Shown here in pieces: positions 11,807 to 21,895 of a stretch of 64,000 nt of DNA. A program made the translations under genes and the position numbers. The notes under the pieces were generated by a model. It was given only the letters and a program-made list of their open reading frames with translations, did no database searches and was not told where the DNA came from. Origin of the DNA: Arachis hypogaea. Its lineage: Eukaryota > Streptophyta > Magnoliopsida > Fabales > Fabaceae. The stretch's first letter is position 1. The number at the start of each line of letters is the position of its first letter. The stretch spans positions 64,058,565 to 64,122,564 of the forward strand of contig NC_092040.1 of NCBI RefSeq assembly GCF_003086295.3, written 5' to 3'.

Positions 11807-12131
11807 TCAGGTCAATGTTAGTGTAGTCCCAACACCAAACTTAGAGTTTGGATATGGGATCTTAACACCAAACTTAGAGTTTGGTTGTGGCCTCACAACA
11901 CCAAACTTAGAGTTTGACTGTGTGGGCTCTTCTTGACTCTGAACTGAGAGAAGCTCTTCATGCTTACTCTCTTTTGTCACAGAGGGATGGCCATGTGCCT
12001 TAAACACAAGGTAGTCCCCATTCAATTCAAGGACTAATTCACCTCTGTTGACATCTATCATAGCTCCTGCTGTGGCTAGGAAAGGTCTTCCAAGGATGAT
12101 GCAATCATCCTCTTCCTTCCTAGTGTCTAAG
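11807..12131 (-). pseudogene. C protease, C-terminal part and tail with NSKFGV repeats
   Basis: This is the continuation of C's gag-protease frame beyond the D insertion; removing D and one CTAAG restores the reading frame exactly. It includes the conserved protease stretch [16 protein letters not shown] (the flap-side ILGRPF motif of plant Ty3 proteases). A hydrophilic tail follows in which NSKFGV occurs three times because the DNA motif CTCTAAGTTTGGTGT, a PPT look-alike, is repeated. The frame ends at 11807 without any RT. As annotated by frame alone it appears fused to D's LTR upstream, which is an artefact of the insertion. Confidence 0.85.
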
Positions 12132-13656
12132 TGGTGCACGAAATTGCAATCACACTTTTGCAACTCCGCACAACTAACCAGCAAGTGTACTGGGTCGTCC
12201 AAGTAATACCTTGCGTGAGCAAGGGTCGATCCCACAGAGATTGTCGGCTTGAAGCAAGCTATGGTTATCTTGTAAATCTTAGTCAGGATATCAGAAATTA
12301 TCAGGATTGATTGTGAAAAGCAAAAGAACATGAAATGATTACTTGTTTTGCAGTAATGGAGAATAGGTTGAGGTTTGGAGATGCTCCATCTTCTGAATCT
12401 CTGCTTTCCTACTGTCTTCTTCTTCAAGCACGCAAGTCTCCTTCCATGGCAAGCTGTATGCAGGGTTTCACCGTTGTCAATGGCTACCTCCCATCCTCTC
12501 AGTGAAAGCGATTGCATATGCTCTGTCACAGCATAGCGGAATTCATCTGTCGGTTCTCAATCAGGCCGGAATAGAATCCAGTGATTCTTTTGCGTCTGTC
12601 ACTAACGCCCCGCCTTCAGGAGTTTGAAGCACGTCACAGTCATTCAGTCATTGAATCCTACTCAGAATACCACAGACAAGGTTTAGACCTTCCGGATTCT
12701 CTTGAATGCCGCCATCAGTCTAGCTTATACCACGAAGATTCCGATTAAAGAACCCAAGAGATAACTACTTAATCTAAGGTAGAACGGAGGTGGTTGTCAA
12801 GCACACGTTCATAGTTGAGAATGATGATGATTGTCACGGATCATCACATTCATCCGGATTAAGAACAAGTATTATCTTAGAATGGAAGCAAGCATGATTG
12901 AATGAGAAACAGTAGTAATTGCATTAATCCATCAAGACACAGCAGAGCTCCTCACCCCCAACCATGGGGTTTAGAGACTCATGCCGTGGAAGAAAACGTG
13001 TAAAAATGTCATGAGGTCATCCAAAGGTTCTGATACAATGTCAAAAGATCCTATTAATAGTAAACTAGTAGCCTAGGGTGTACAGAAATGAGTAAATGAC
13101 GTAAAAATCCACTTCTGGGTCCACTTGGTGTGTGCTTGGGCTGAGCAATGAAGCTTTTATGTGTAGAGACGTTTTCTGGAGTTAAACGCCAGTTCTCATG
13201 CCAGTTTGGGCGTTTAACTCCAAATTTTATGCCAGTTCCGGCGTTTAACGCTGGAATTTCTGAGGCTGTTTTGCCACGCCGGTTTGGACCATCAAATCTT
13301 GGGCAAAGTATGGACTATCATATATTGCTGGAAAGCCCAGGATGTCTACTTTCCAATGCCGTTGAGAGCGCGCCAATTGGGCTTCTGTAGCTCCAGAAAA
13401 TCCACTTCGAGTGCAGGGAGGTCAGAATCCAACAGCATCTGCAGTCCTTTTTGGTCTCGGAATCAGATTTTTGCTCAGGACCCTCAATTTCAGCCAGAAA
13501 ATACCTGAAATCATAGAAAAACACACAAACTCATAGTAAAGTCCAGAAAAGTGAATTTTAGCTAAAAACTAATAAAAATATACTAAAAACTAACTAAATT
13601 ATACTAAAAACACACTAAAAACAATGCCAAAAAGCATACAAATTATCCGCTCATCA
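12132..13656 (-). repeat. 3' LTR of element D
   Basis: It starts TGGTGCACG and ends CGCTCATCA. It shares long blocks with the C and G LTRs, for example around TTGCTGGAAAGC near 13325 and CCGGATACATA-type text outside it. It contains palindromes at 13171-13254. Confidence 0.97.
13171..13254. repeat. Three imperfect GGCGTTTAAC palindromes in D LTR
   Basis: GGAGTTAAACGCCAG, GGGCGTTTAACTCCA and CCGGCGTTTAACGCTGG occur in a row. The same set is in the 5' LTR at 22935-23018. Two units are half-matched (GGAGTT with CGCC), unlike the perfect units in the 3' UTR. Confidence 0.85.
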
Positions 13657-13694
13657 CAACACCAAACTTAAATTGTTGCTTGTCCCCAAGCAAC
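13657..13694 (-). promoter_or_regulatory. PPT region and preceding stem-loop of D
   Basis: Sense strand: stem GTTGCTTG, loop GGGA, stem CAAGCAAC (13675-13694), then AATTTAAGTTTGGTGTTG up to the LTR. It is identical to C over this stretch. Confidence 0.72.
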
Positions 13695-14703
13695 TGAAAA
13701 TCAAAATAGGATAAAAAGAAGAGAATATACTATAGACTCCAAAATATCAAGGAAACATAGCTCCAATTAGATGAGCGGGACTAGTAGCTTTTTGCCTCCG
13801 AACAGTTTTGGCACCTCACTCTATCCCTTGAAGTTCAGAATGATTGGCATCTATAAGAACTCAGAACTCAGATAGTGTTATTGATTCTCTTAGTTAAGCA
13901 TAATGATTCTTGAACATAGCTAGTGTATGAGTCTTGGCTGTGGCCTAAAGCACTCTGTCTTCCAGTATTACCACCGGATACATACATGCCACAGACACAT
14001 AATTGGGTGAACCTTCTCAGATTGTGACTCAGCTTTGCTAAAGTCCCCAATTAGAGGTGTCCAAGGTTCTTAAGCACACTCTTGTTGCCTTGGATCACAA
14101 CTTTATTTCTTTTCTTTTTCTTTTTCTTTTCTTCTTCTCTTTTCTTTTTTTTCGAATTTTTTTTTTGTATCCACTGCTTTTTCTTGCTTCAAGAATCAGT
14201 CTAATGATTTTAGATCCTCAATAACAGTTCTCTTTTTCCTCATTCTTTCAAGAGCCAACAATTTTAACATTCTCAAAACAACAAATTCAAGAGACATATG
14301 CACTGTTCAAGCATTCATTCAGAAAGCAAAAAGTATTGTCACCACATCAAACTAATTTAACTAGTTTCAATGATAAATTTTGAAATCCTGTACTTCTTGT
14401 TCTTTTGTGATTAAAGCATTTTTTTCACTTAAGAGAGGTGATGGATTCATAGGACATTCATATCTTTAAGGCATAAAATTTCAATTTTATTAATTATGAA
14501 CTAAGAATAGGACTCAAAGATATATATAAGATGAGACTAAAAGAAAAAAAAATAAAAATAGAAAACAAAACAAACAAAAAAAAACGCAAAAACATAGGCT
14601 CCTAATGATAGAGGTTTTCACAGAGTTAGGACTCAACAACCTTGATTTTGAGAAGTGGATGCTCCCTCAGCTTGAGAGGAGAACTTTTGGCGTTTCTTGG
14701 AGT
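13695..14703 (-). other. D 3' non-coding region
   Basis: About 1 kb from the third-ORF stop to the PPT module. It is homologous to 8599-9651 of C and includes a T/C-rich run (about 14100-14170). No gene is seen. Confidence 0.7.
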
Positions 14704-15558
14704 TCACGCCCCTTGTCCTTCCATTGACTTCTTGGTGATTGGATGTTCAATAGGTATGAACTCATCTGCTCCCATCTTCACCCCAGCCTCTTTACAGAGC
14801 AAGGAGATTAGGCTTGGATAAGCCAATTTGGTTACAGTGGAATTCTTATTTGCAATTGTGTAGATCTCACAAGCAATCACATGATGAACCTCCACTTCTT
14901 TTCCAAGCATAATGCAATGAATCATCACTGCCCTCTTGATGGTGACCTCAGAACGGTTGCTAGTGGGCAATATGGAACGCCCAATAAAGTCTAGCCACCC
15001 TCTTGCAATTGGCTTGAGGTCTCCCCTCTTGAGTTGGTTTGGGACACCCTTTGAATTGGTTATCCACTTAGTCCCAGGGAGGCATATGTCCTTTAGAACT
15101 TGATCCAACCCTTTATCTACTCTCACCATCCTCCTATTGAAGGAATCAGGATCATCTTGCAGTTGAGGTAGTTTGAAGATTTCTCTTATTTTGTCCAGAT
15201 GGAAGTACATAACTTTCCCTCTGACCATGGTTCTGTAGGTATGGTAAGCAGTTCCAGTCATTCTCTGCTTATCTGTTAGCCATAGATTAGAGTAGAATTC
15301 CTGAACCATGTTCCTTCCAACCTTTATTTCAGGATTGGTCAGAACTTCCCATCCTCTGTTTCGAATTTGCTCTTGGATCTCCGGATATTCATCTTCTTTC
15401 AGATCAAATTTAACTTTCGGGATCACTGACCTCAGACCCATTATTTTGTGATAATGGTCTTCATGTTCTTTGGTTAAGAACTTCTCTTGATTCCAAAGAT
15501 TCTTTGGATTAGTCTCTTTCTTTCCTCTTGAGTTGGTTTGTTTTCCCTTAGGAGCCAT
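14704..15558 (-). CDS. D third ORF, plant transposon-protein family (284 aa)
   Basis: I chose the MAPKGKQTNSRGKK start at 15558 because it aligns with the start of the C homologue; the frame is open 15 codons further. The core matches C: YPEIQEQIRNRGWEVLTNPE, MVQEFYSNLW, TMVRGKVMYFHLDKIREIF, DLKPIARGWLDFIGRSILPT and TIKRAVMIHCIMLGKEVEVH. Compared with C (382 aa) it ends earlier, after ITKKSMEGQGA, and lacks the coiled-coil tail. A one-base slip or stop at 14701-14703 may have trimmed it, since Ser/Lys-rich codons continue beyond. It lies downstream of pol where Athila elements carry an env-like ORF, but no membrane segment is visible. Function unknown. Confidence 0.8.
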   Translation of the reverse strand: MAPKGKQTNSRGKKETNPKNLWNQEKFLTKEHEDHYHKIMGLRSVIPKVKFDLKEDEYPEIQEQIRNRGWEVLTNPEIKVGRNMVQEFYSNLWLTDKQRMTGTAYHTYRTMVRGKVMYFHLDKIREIFKLPQLQDDPDSFNRRMVRVDKGLDQVLKDICLPGTKWITNSKGVPNQLKRGDLKPIARGWLDFIGRSILPTSNRSEVTIKRAVMIHCIMLGKEVEVHHVIACEIYTIANKNSTVTKLAYPSLISLLCKEAGVKMGADEFIPIEHPITKKSMEGQGA

Positions 15559-15596
15559 GATCTTGATGAATCTTGGCTTAGTGATCACGGAAAAGC

Positions 15597-15632
15597 ACAC
15601 CAAACTTAGAGGTATTGCTTGTCCTCAAGCAA
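15597..15632 (-). promoter_or_regulatory. Internal stem-loop plus PPT-like motif upstream of D third ORF
   Basis: In sense, stem TTGCTTG, loop AGGA, stem CAAGCAA (15615-15632) is followed by CTCTAAGTTTGGTGTG, about 40 nt before the MAPK start. It has the same order as at the 3' PPT. Confidence 0.65.
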
Positions 15633-15977
15633 AACGAGAAGAAAGGAGAGAAGAGAGAGAGAGGAAGAGGAAATTCGAATGGTGTGGTGGAAAGAGGAAG
15701 CCAAACACGAATTTATAAGGTGAGGGAGAGAGTATTTTCGAAAAAAAAGAGAGATTTGAAAGGAGATTTGAGAAGATATAAAAAAAATTGAGAAAAGGGT
15801 GAGTTTTTGAAGAAGATTTGGGATTAATTTGAAATAGATTTGAAGAATGGTTTTGATTTGTGAAGATTTGAAAGTGAATGATGAAAGGTTGAAGTGCATT
15901 TATGTAGAAGAGTATGGGTGAAAAGAGGAAAGTTTGAAAAAATTTGAGTTGAAAACAAAAATGTGGTCCCCCCACCT

Positions 15978-16217
15978 TTCTGGTGTTAAACGCCCAGAAT
16001 GGCACCCATTCTGGCGTTTAACGCCCAATTGCTACCCCTTTTGGGCGTTTAACGCCCAGCCAGGTGCCCTGGCTGGCGTTAAACGCCAGAAAGCCTTTAT
16101 CACTGGGCATTTTTCAAAACGCCCAGGATGCTGCACACCTGGCGTTAAACGCCCAGAATGGTGCCCATTCTGGCGTTTAACGCCCAAAATGCCCCTTACT
16201 GGCGTTTTTTCGCCAGT
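15978..16217. repeat. Array of about eight GGCGTTTAACGCC palindromes in D 3' UTR
   Basis: Units near 15988, 16018, 16050, 16081, 16121, 16147, 16178 and 16206 recur at about 26-40 bp. Most contain GGCGTTNAACGCC; flanks alternate between CTGG...CCAG and TGGGC...GCCCA. The last units are imperfect (GGCGTTTTTTCGCC). Confidence 0.9.
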
Positions 16218-16323
16218 AAGCTCATTTTCTCTGCTTTTTGAGCTGAATCCTTCTGTAACTCTGTGAATTCCTTCATTTTTGATATTTGCCTCTGTAAGAA
16301 CTAATTATATAACCTCCTAATGA

Positions 16324-16339
16324 CTGGGTTGCCTCCCAG
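16324..16339 (-). other. Post-stop hairpin of D
   Basis: The sense strand CTGGGAGGCAACCCAG has a 5-bp stem and AGGCAA loop, 42 nt after the pol stop. AAGCGCTT lies just upstream in sense. Confidence 0.65.
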
Positions 16340-16381
16340 CAAGCGCTTCTTTACTGTCTTTAGCTGGACTTTCACTGAGAA

Positions 16382-19300
16382 TCACTCAAGCCTCAGTTTT
16401 GAGCATTCCTGCTCAAAGTTTCCTTCAAGATAATGCTTGATTCTCTGTCCATTAACAATGAACTTCTTGTCAGAATCAATATCCTGAAGCTCAACATATC
16501 CATATGGTGACACTCCTGTAATCACATACGGACCCCTCCAGCGGGATTTGAGTTTTCCTGGAAACAGTCTGAGCCTAGAGTTGAAGAGCAGAACTTTTTG
16601 TCCTGGCTCAAAGACTCTGGTTGACAACTTCTTGTCATGCCATTTCTTTGCCTTTTCCTTATAAATTTTTGCATTTTCAAAGGCATTGAGTCTGAACTCC
16701 TCTAGCTCATTTAACTGGAGTAATCTTTTTTCACCAGCTAACTGTGCATCCATGTTTAGGAATATGGTTGCCCAGTAGGCTTTATGTTCCAGTTCCACAG
16801 GCAAATGACAGGCCTTCCCATATACCAGTTGGTATGGGGAGGTTCCTATAGGAGTCTTGAATGCTGTTCTGTATGCCCACAGAGCATCATCCAAGCTCTT
16901 TGCCCAATCCTTTCTTCGGACTATCACAGTCCGTTCTAGGATTCTTTTTAGCTCTCTGTTAGAGACCTCAGCTTGCCCATTTGTCTGTGGATGATACGGA
17001 GTTGCCACTTTGTGGCTAATTCCATACCTAACCATAGCAAGGTGTAGCTGTTTATTGCAGAAATGAGTGCCCCCGTCACTGATTAGCACTCTGGGCACTC
17101 CAAACCTGCTGAAAATGTTTTTCTGGAGGAATTTCAGTACGGTCTTTGTATCATTAGTGGGTGTAGCAATTGCTTCTACCCACTTAGACACATAGTCCAC
17201 TGCCACCAGAATGTAAGTGTTTGAGTATGATGGTGGGAATGGCCCCATGAAGTCAATTCCCCATACATCAAATAGTTCTATCTCTAATATCCCTTGTTGA
17301 GGCATGGCATATCCATGAGGCAGGTTACCAGCTCTTTGGCAACTGTCACAGTTACGCACAAACTCTCGGGAATCTTTATAGAGAGTAGGCCAGTAGAAGC
17401 CACATTGGAGGACTTTAGTGGCTGTTCGCTCACTTCCGAAATGTCCTCCATACTGTGATCCATGGCAGTGCCATAGGATCCTTTGTGCTTCTTCTCTGGG
17501 TACACACCTGCGGATCACTCCGTCAGCACATCTCTTGAAGAGATATGGTTCATCCCAGAGGTAGTACTTGGCATCTGAAATTAATTTCTTTCTCTGCATG
17601 TAACTGTACTCTTTGGGTATGAACCTCACAGCTTTAAAATTTGCAATATCTGCAAACCATGGAGCTTCCTGAATGGCAAATAGTTGCTCATCTGGAAACG
17701 TCTCAGAAATCTCAGTAGAAGGGAGGGACGTCCCTACTACTGGTTCTATTCGGGACAGATGATCAGCTACTTGGTTCTCTGTCCCTTTTCTGTCTCTTAT
17801 TTCTATATCAAACTCTTGTAGAAGCAACACCCATCTTATGAGCATGGGTTTTGAATCCTGCTTTGTGAGTAGATATTTAAGAGCAGCATGGTTAGTGTAC
17901 ACAACCACTTTGGATCCCACTAGATAGGATCTAAACTTGTCAATGGCATAGACCACTGCAAGCAACTCTTTTTCTGTGGTTGTGTAGTTCTTATGTGCGT
18001 CATTTAGAACACGGCTGGCATAGTAAATGACGTGCAGAAGCTTGTTATGCCTCTGTCCCAACACTGCACCAATGGCATGATCACTGGCATCACACATTAG
18101 TTCAAATGGCAATGTCCAATCTGGTGCAGAGATGACTGGTGCTGTGACCAGCTTAGCTTTCAGGGTCTCAAATGCCTGCAGACACTGTGTGTCAAACACA
18201 AATGGTGTGTCAGCAGCTAACAGGTTACTCAGAGGTTTTGCAATTTTTGAAAAATCCTTTATAAACCTTCTGTAGAACCCTGCATGCCCCAGAAAGCTTC
18301 TGATTGCCTTAACATTGGCAGGTGGTGGTAATTTTTCAATTACCTCTACCTTTGCCTTATCCACCTCTATTCCCTTGTTTGAAATTTTGTGCCCAAGGAC
18401 AATTCCTTCAGTCACCATAAAGTGACATTTCTCCCAGTTTAAAACCAGGTTAGTCTCTTGGCATCTTTTCAAGACAAGTGCTAGGTGATTAAGACAGGAG
18501 TTAAATGAGTCTCTATATACTGAAAAGTCATCCATGAAGACTTCCAGAAATTTCTCTACCATATCTGAGAAGATAGAGAGCATGCACCTCTGAAAGGTTG
18601 CAGGTGCATTGCACAGACCAAAAGGCATCCTCCTGTAGGCAAACACGCCAGAAGGGCAAGTGAATGCTGTTTTCTCTTGGTCCTGAGGATCTACTGCAAT
18701 TTGGTTGTAGCCTGAATAGCCATCCAAAAAGCAGTAATAATCATGGCCAGCTAGTCTTTCTAGCATTTGGTCTATGAATGGTAAAGGAAAATGATCCTTT
18801 CTGGTGGCTGTATTGAGCCTTCTGTAGTCAATACACATGCGCCACCCTGTGACTGTCCTTGTAGGAACCAGTTCATTTTTTTCATTATGAACCACTGTCA
18901 TGCCTCCCTTTTTGGGAACAACTTGGACAGGGCTCACCCAGGGGCTATCAGAAATAGGATAAATAATCCCAACCTCTAGTAATTTAGTGACCTCTTTCTG
19001 CACCACCTCCTTCATGGCAGGATTTAGCCTCCTCTGTGGTTGGACCACTGGTTTGGCATTATCCTCCAACAGGATCTTGTGCATGCATCTAGCTGGGCTA
19101 ATACCCTTAAGATCACTTATGGACCACCCAAGAGCTATCTTGTGTGTCCTTAGCACTTGAATCAGTGCTTCCTCTTCCTGTGAATTTAAAGCAGAGCTTA
19201 TAATCACTGGAAAAGTGTCACCCTCTCCCAGAAATGCATATTTCAGGGATGGTGGTAGTGGTTTGAGTTCAGGCTTGGGAGGCTTATCCTCCTCCTGAGG

Positions 19301-21334
19301 AATTTTCGAAAATTCCTTTGCCTCCTCTAGTTCTTCTTGATCAGGCTGAGCATCTTTGAAGATGTTCTCAAGCTCTGATTCTAGGCTCTCAGCCATACTG
19401 ATCTCTTCTACCAGAGAGTCAATAATGTCAGCGCCCATGCAGTCATTTGGTGTGTCTGGATGCTGCATGGCTTTTACAGCATTCAACTTGAACTCATCCT
19501 CATTGACCCTCAAGGTTACTTCCCCTTTTTGTACATAAATGAGAGTTCGTCCAGTTGCTAGGAAGGGTCTTCCTAGAATGAGAGTTGCACTCTTGTGCTC
19601 CTCCATTTCCAGCACCACAAAGTCAGTTGGAAAGGCAAATGGCCCAACCTTGACAATCATGTCCTCAATTATGCCTGATGGGTATTTAATGGAGCCATCA
19701 ACAAGTTGGAGGCATATCCGGGTTGGTTTGACTTCTCCAGTCAACCCAAGCTTTCTGATAGTGGATGCAGGTATTAGATTGATGCTTGCTCCAAGATCAC
19801 ATAGAGCTGTCTTAGTGCAAGCACCTTCTAATGTGCATGGTATCATAAAGCTTCCTGGATCTTGAAGCTTTTCTGGTAAGCTTTTTAATATGACTGCACT
19901 GCATTCCTCAGTGAGAAACACTTTTTCAGTTTCTCTCCAATCCTTCTTATGACTTAAGATTTCTTTCATGAACTTAGCATAAGAAGGTATTTGCTCAAGT
20001 GCCTCTGCAAACGGAATCTTTATTTCAAGCGTCCTTAGATAGTCTGCAAAGCGGGCAAATTGCTTATCCTGTTCCGCTTGGCGGAGTTTTTGAGGATAAG
20101 GCATCTTGGCTTTATATTCTTCAACCTTAGATGCTGCAGGTTTATTCCTTACAGAAGTGGTTGAAGAAGCCTTGTTAGAGGGATTACTGTCAGCACTCTC
20201 AGGTGTCTGATCTTCCCTTGGCGTTTGAACGCCAGGAATGGGTGAAGCTTGGGCGTTAAACGCCAACTTTTCCCCCTTTTCTGGCGTTTGAACGCCAATA
20301 ACATTCCTCTCTGGGCTCTTACTGTCCTCAGAGGGATTTTGCACAGTGGTTTGGATGTCCTCTGTCAATTGTTCCTTGTTTGGCTTTTTACTCTTTTGAG
20401 CAGTGTTATTCAGGGTCTTCCCACTCCTCAATTGAACTGCTTGACATTCCTCTGTTATCTGTTTAGATAATTGCTGTTTTGCTTGATTCAACTGCAGTTC
20501 TATGCTCTTGTTAGCAACTTTAGTTTCATAGAGCATCTCTTTAAAGTCTGCTAACTGTTCTGTCATCAGGAGCAATTGTTGATTAAGCTCAATTATCTGT
20601 TCTTGAGGACTAGGGTCAGTGACTACTGTCATGACTTCCTCTTTTGGAGAGAACTCATTGCTAGAATACAAATATTGGTTTCTAGCAACAGTGTCTATAA
20701 GCTCTTGAGCTTCTTCAATTGTCTTCCTCATGTGTATAGATCCACCAGCTGAGTGGTCTAAAGACATCTGAGCTTTTTCTGTAAGCCCATAGTAGAAAAT
20801 GTCTAACTGTACCCACTCTGAGAACATTTCAGAGGGACATTTTCTGAGCATACCTCTATACCTCTCCCAGGCATTATAAAGGGATTCATCATCCTCTTGT
20901 TTAAAGCCTTGGATGTCCAGCCTTAACTGTGTCATCCTTTTAGGAGGGTAAAAATAATTCAGGAATTTGTCTGACAACTGTTTCCATGTCTTTATGCTTG
21001 CTGTAGGTTGGTTATTCAACCACCTTTTTGCCTGATCTTTTACAGCAAATGGAAACAGTAATAGTCTGTAGACATCCTGATCTACCTCTTTATCATGTAC
21101 TGTGTCAGCAATTTGTAAAAACTGTGCCAGAAACTCAGTAGGTTCTTCCTGTGGAAGACCGGAATACTGGCAATTTTGCTGCACTATGATAATGAGTTGA
21201 GGATTTAGTTCAAAGCTGCTTGCTTTGATGGGAGGTGTACAGATGCTACTCCCATATGCAGCTGTAATGGGGTTAGCATATGACCCCAGAGTCCTCTTGG
21301 ACTGATTGATCCCACTTAAGTCCATAATGGACAA
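16382..21334 (-). CDS. D gag-protease-RT-RNase H-integrase polyprotein (1650 aa)
   Basis: A single open frame encodes all products needed for reverse transcription and integration. Gag domain is about residues 85-215 ([41 protein letters not shown]); no CCHC zinc knuckle is visible. Protease has CDLGAS with Asp 513 and [12 protein letters not shown] is about 800-1075 with [27 protein letters not shown] (Asp 871) and FMDD (935-936). RNase H is about 1078-1195 with MCDAS (Asp 1082) and TEKELL (Glu 1121), but [11 protein letters not shown] has Asn 1148 where Asp is usual. The integrase zinc-binding HHCC region is about 1280-1335, the core Asp 1361, Asp 1420 and Glu 1456 (D,D35E spacing), and a C-terminal [24 protein letters not shown] domain ends it. 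Lineage by motif: Athila-like Ty3/gypsy. The Asn may cripple RNase H. Confidence 0.96.
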   Translation of the reverse strand: MSIMDLSGINQSKRTLGSYANPITAAYGSSICTPPIKASSFELNPQLIIIVQQNCQYSGLPQEEPTEFLAQFLQIADTVHDKEVDQDVYRLLLFPFAVKDQAKRWLNNQPTASIKTWKQLSDKFLNYFYPPKRMTQLRLDIQGFKQEDDESLYNAWERYRGMLRKCPSEMFSEWVQLDIFYYGLTEKAQMSLDHSAGGSIHMRKTIEEAQELIDTVARNQYLYSSNEFSPKEEVMTVVTDPSPQEQIIELNQQLLLMTEQLADFKEMLYETKVANKSIELQLNQAKQQLSKQITEECQAVQLRSGKTLNNTAQKSKKPNKEQLTEDIQTTVQNPSEDSKSPERNVIGVQTPEKGEKLAFNAQASPIPGVQTPREDQTPESADSNPSNKASSTTSVRNKPAASKVEEYKAKMPYPQKLRQAEQDKQFARFADYLRTLEIKIPFAEALEQIPSYAKFMKEILSHKKDWRETEKVFLTEECSAVILKSLPEKLQDPGSFMIPCTLEGACTKTALCDLGASINLIPASTIRKLGLTGEVKPTRICLQLVDGSIKYPSGIIEDMIVKVGPFAFPTDFVVLEMEEHKSATLILGRPFLATGRTLIYVQKGEVTLRVNEDEFKLNAVKAMQHPDTPNDCMGADIIDSLVEEISMAESLESELENIFKDAQPDQEELEEAKEFSKIPQEEDKPPKPELKPLPPSLKYAFLGEGDTFPVIISSALNSQEEEALIQVLRTHKIALGWSISDLKGISPARCMHKILLEDNAKPVVQPQRRLNPAMKEVVQKEVTKLLEVGIIYPISDSPWVSPVQVVPKKGGMTVVHNEKNELVPTRTVTGWRMCIDYRRLNTATRKDHFPLPFIDQMLERLAGHDYYCFLDGYSGYNQIAVDPQDQEKTAFTCPSGVFAYRRMPFGLCNAPATFQRCMLSIFSDMVEKFLEVFMDDFSVYRDSFNSCLNHLALVLKRCQETNLVLNWEKCHFMVTEGIVLGHKISNKGIEVDKAKVEVIEKLPPPANVKAIRSFLGHAGFYRRFIKDFSKIAKPLSNLLAADTPFVFDTQCLQAFETLKAKLVTAPVISAPDWTLPFELMCDASDHAIGAVLGQRHNKLLHVIYYASRVLNDAHKNYTTTEKELLAVVYAIDKFRSYLVGSKVVVYTNHAALKYLLTKQDSKPMLIRWVLLLQEFDIEIRDRKGTENQVADHLSRIEPVVGTSLPSTEISETFPDEQLFAIQEAPWFADIANFKAVRFIPKEYSYMQRKKLISDAKYYLWDEPYLFKRCADGVIRRCVPREEAQRILWHCHGSQYGGHFGSERTATKVLQCGFYWPTLYKDSREFVRNCDSCQRAGNLPHGYAMPQQGILEIELFDVWGIDFMGPFPPSYSNTYILVAVDYVSKWVEAIATPTNDTKTVLKFLQKNIFSRFGVPRVLISDGGTHFCNKQLHLAMVRYGISHKVATPYHPQTNGQAEVSNRELKRILERTVIVRRKDWAKSLDDALWAYRTAFKTPIGTSPYQLVYGKACHLPVELEHKAYWATIFLNMDAQLAGEKRLLQLNELEEFRLNAFENAKIYKEKAKKWHDKKLSTRVFEPGQKVLLFNSRLRLFPGKLKSRWRGPYVITGVSPYGYVELQDIDSDKKFIVNGQRIKHYLEGNFEQECSKLRLE
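20219..20296. repeat. Three palindromes inside D gag coding sequence
   Basis: TTGGCGTTTGAACGCCA, GGGCGTTAAACGCC and TGGCGTTTGAACGCCA lie in the linker between gag and protease (residues about 347-372), read as GVQTP and LAFNAQ. They match the motif of the non-coding arrays and keep the frame. Confidence 0.88.
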
Positions 21335-21871
21335 AAGGGAAATGATAATGATTGCAAAGAGATAAATTTTGTTTGTTTGTTTGTTTTTTTTTGAATTTAC
21401 GAAAACAAGAATAAAACAAAATAAAATTAAAATAAAAATTCGAAAATCAAAAAGAAAATAAGATCAAAGCAAATTGAGAACTGAATCAATTAGTTAATTA
21501 AAAAGATTTTGAAAACAGCAATTAAAAAGATATGATTGAAAAATTTTTATGAAAAAGATTTGATTTTTAAAAAGAGGAAAGAGAAAAACAACAAAAAGAC
21601 ACCAAACTTAAAATTTTAGAAAATCAAACACAAAATTTTCGAAAATTTTTAAGGGAAAAACACAAAGAGGACACCAAACTTAGAATTTTTATGAATCAAA
21701 AAGAGACTAAAAACATGCAAAAATCGAAAATCAAAAGAAAAACAAAAGCATGCAACTGACACCAAACTTAGAATACGAAACTAGACTCAACTAAAAGACT
21801 CTAAACCAACAAAAATAAAACAGTCCTAATCTAAGCAACAAGATAAGCCGTCAGTTGTCCAAACTCAACAA
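21335..21871 (-). other. D leader (5' untranslated region)
   Basis: About 540 bp between PBS and gag start, AT-rich. Three sense copies of AAGTTTGGTGTC occur near 21599, 21671 and 21759. No ORF is supported. A packaging signal would be expected here, but I cannot define one. Confidence 0.65.
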
Positions 21872-21889
21872 TCCCCGGCAACGGCGCCA
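21872..21889 (-). promoter_or_regulatory. PBS of D
   Basis: The sense strand reads TGGCGCCGTTGCCGGGGA, six bases inside the 5' LTR. It is complementary to the 3' end expected for plant tRNA-Asp, the primer known for Athila. Perfect match to the copies in B, E and I. Confidence 0.9.
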
Positions 21890-21895
21890 AAAACT

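Noticed and set aside
11807..12529. 240-codon frame on the - strand
   Set aside because: Its first part is D's LTR and the rest is C's protease; the fusion is created by the insertion of D, not a gene.
15978..16217. Possible CRISPR array
   Set aside because: Units are 14-17 bp palindromes with decaying linkers inside a plant retrotransposon UTR; no cas genes and not a prokaryotic context.
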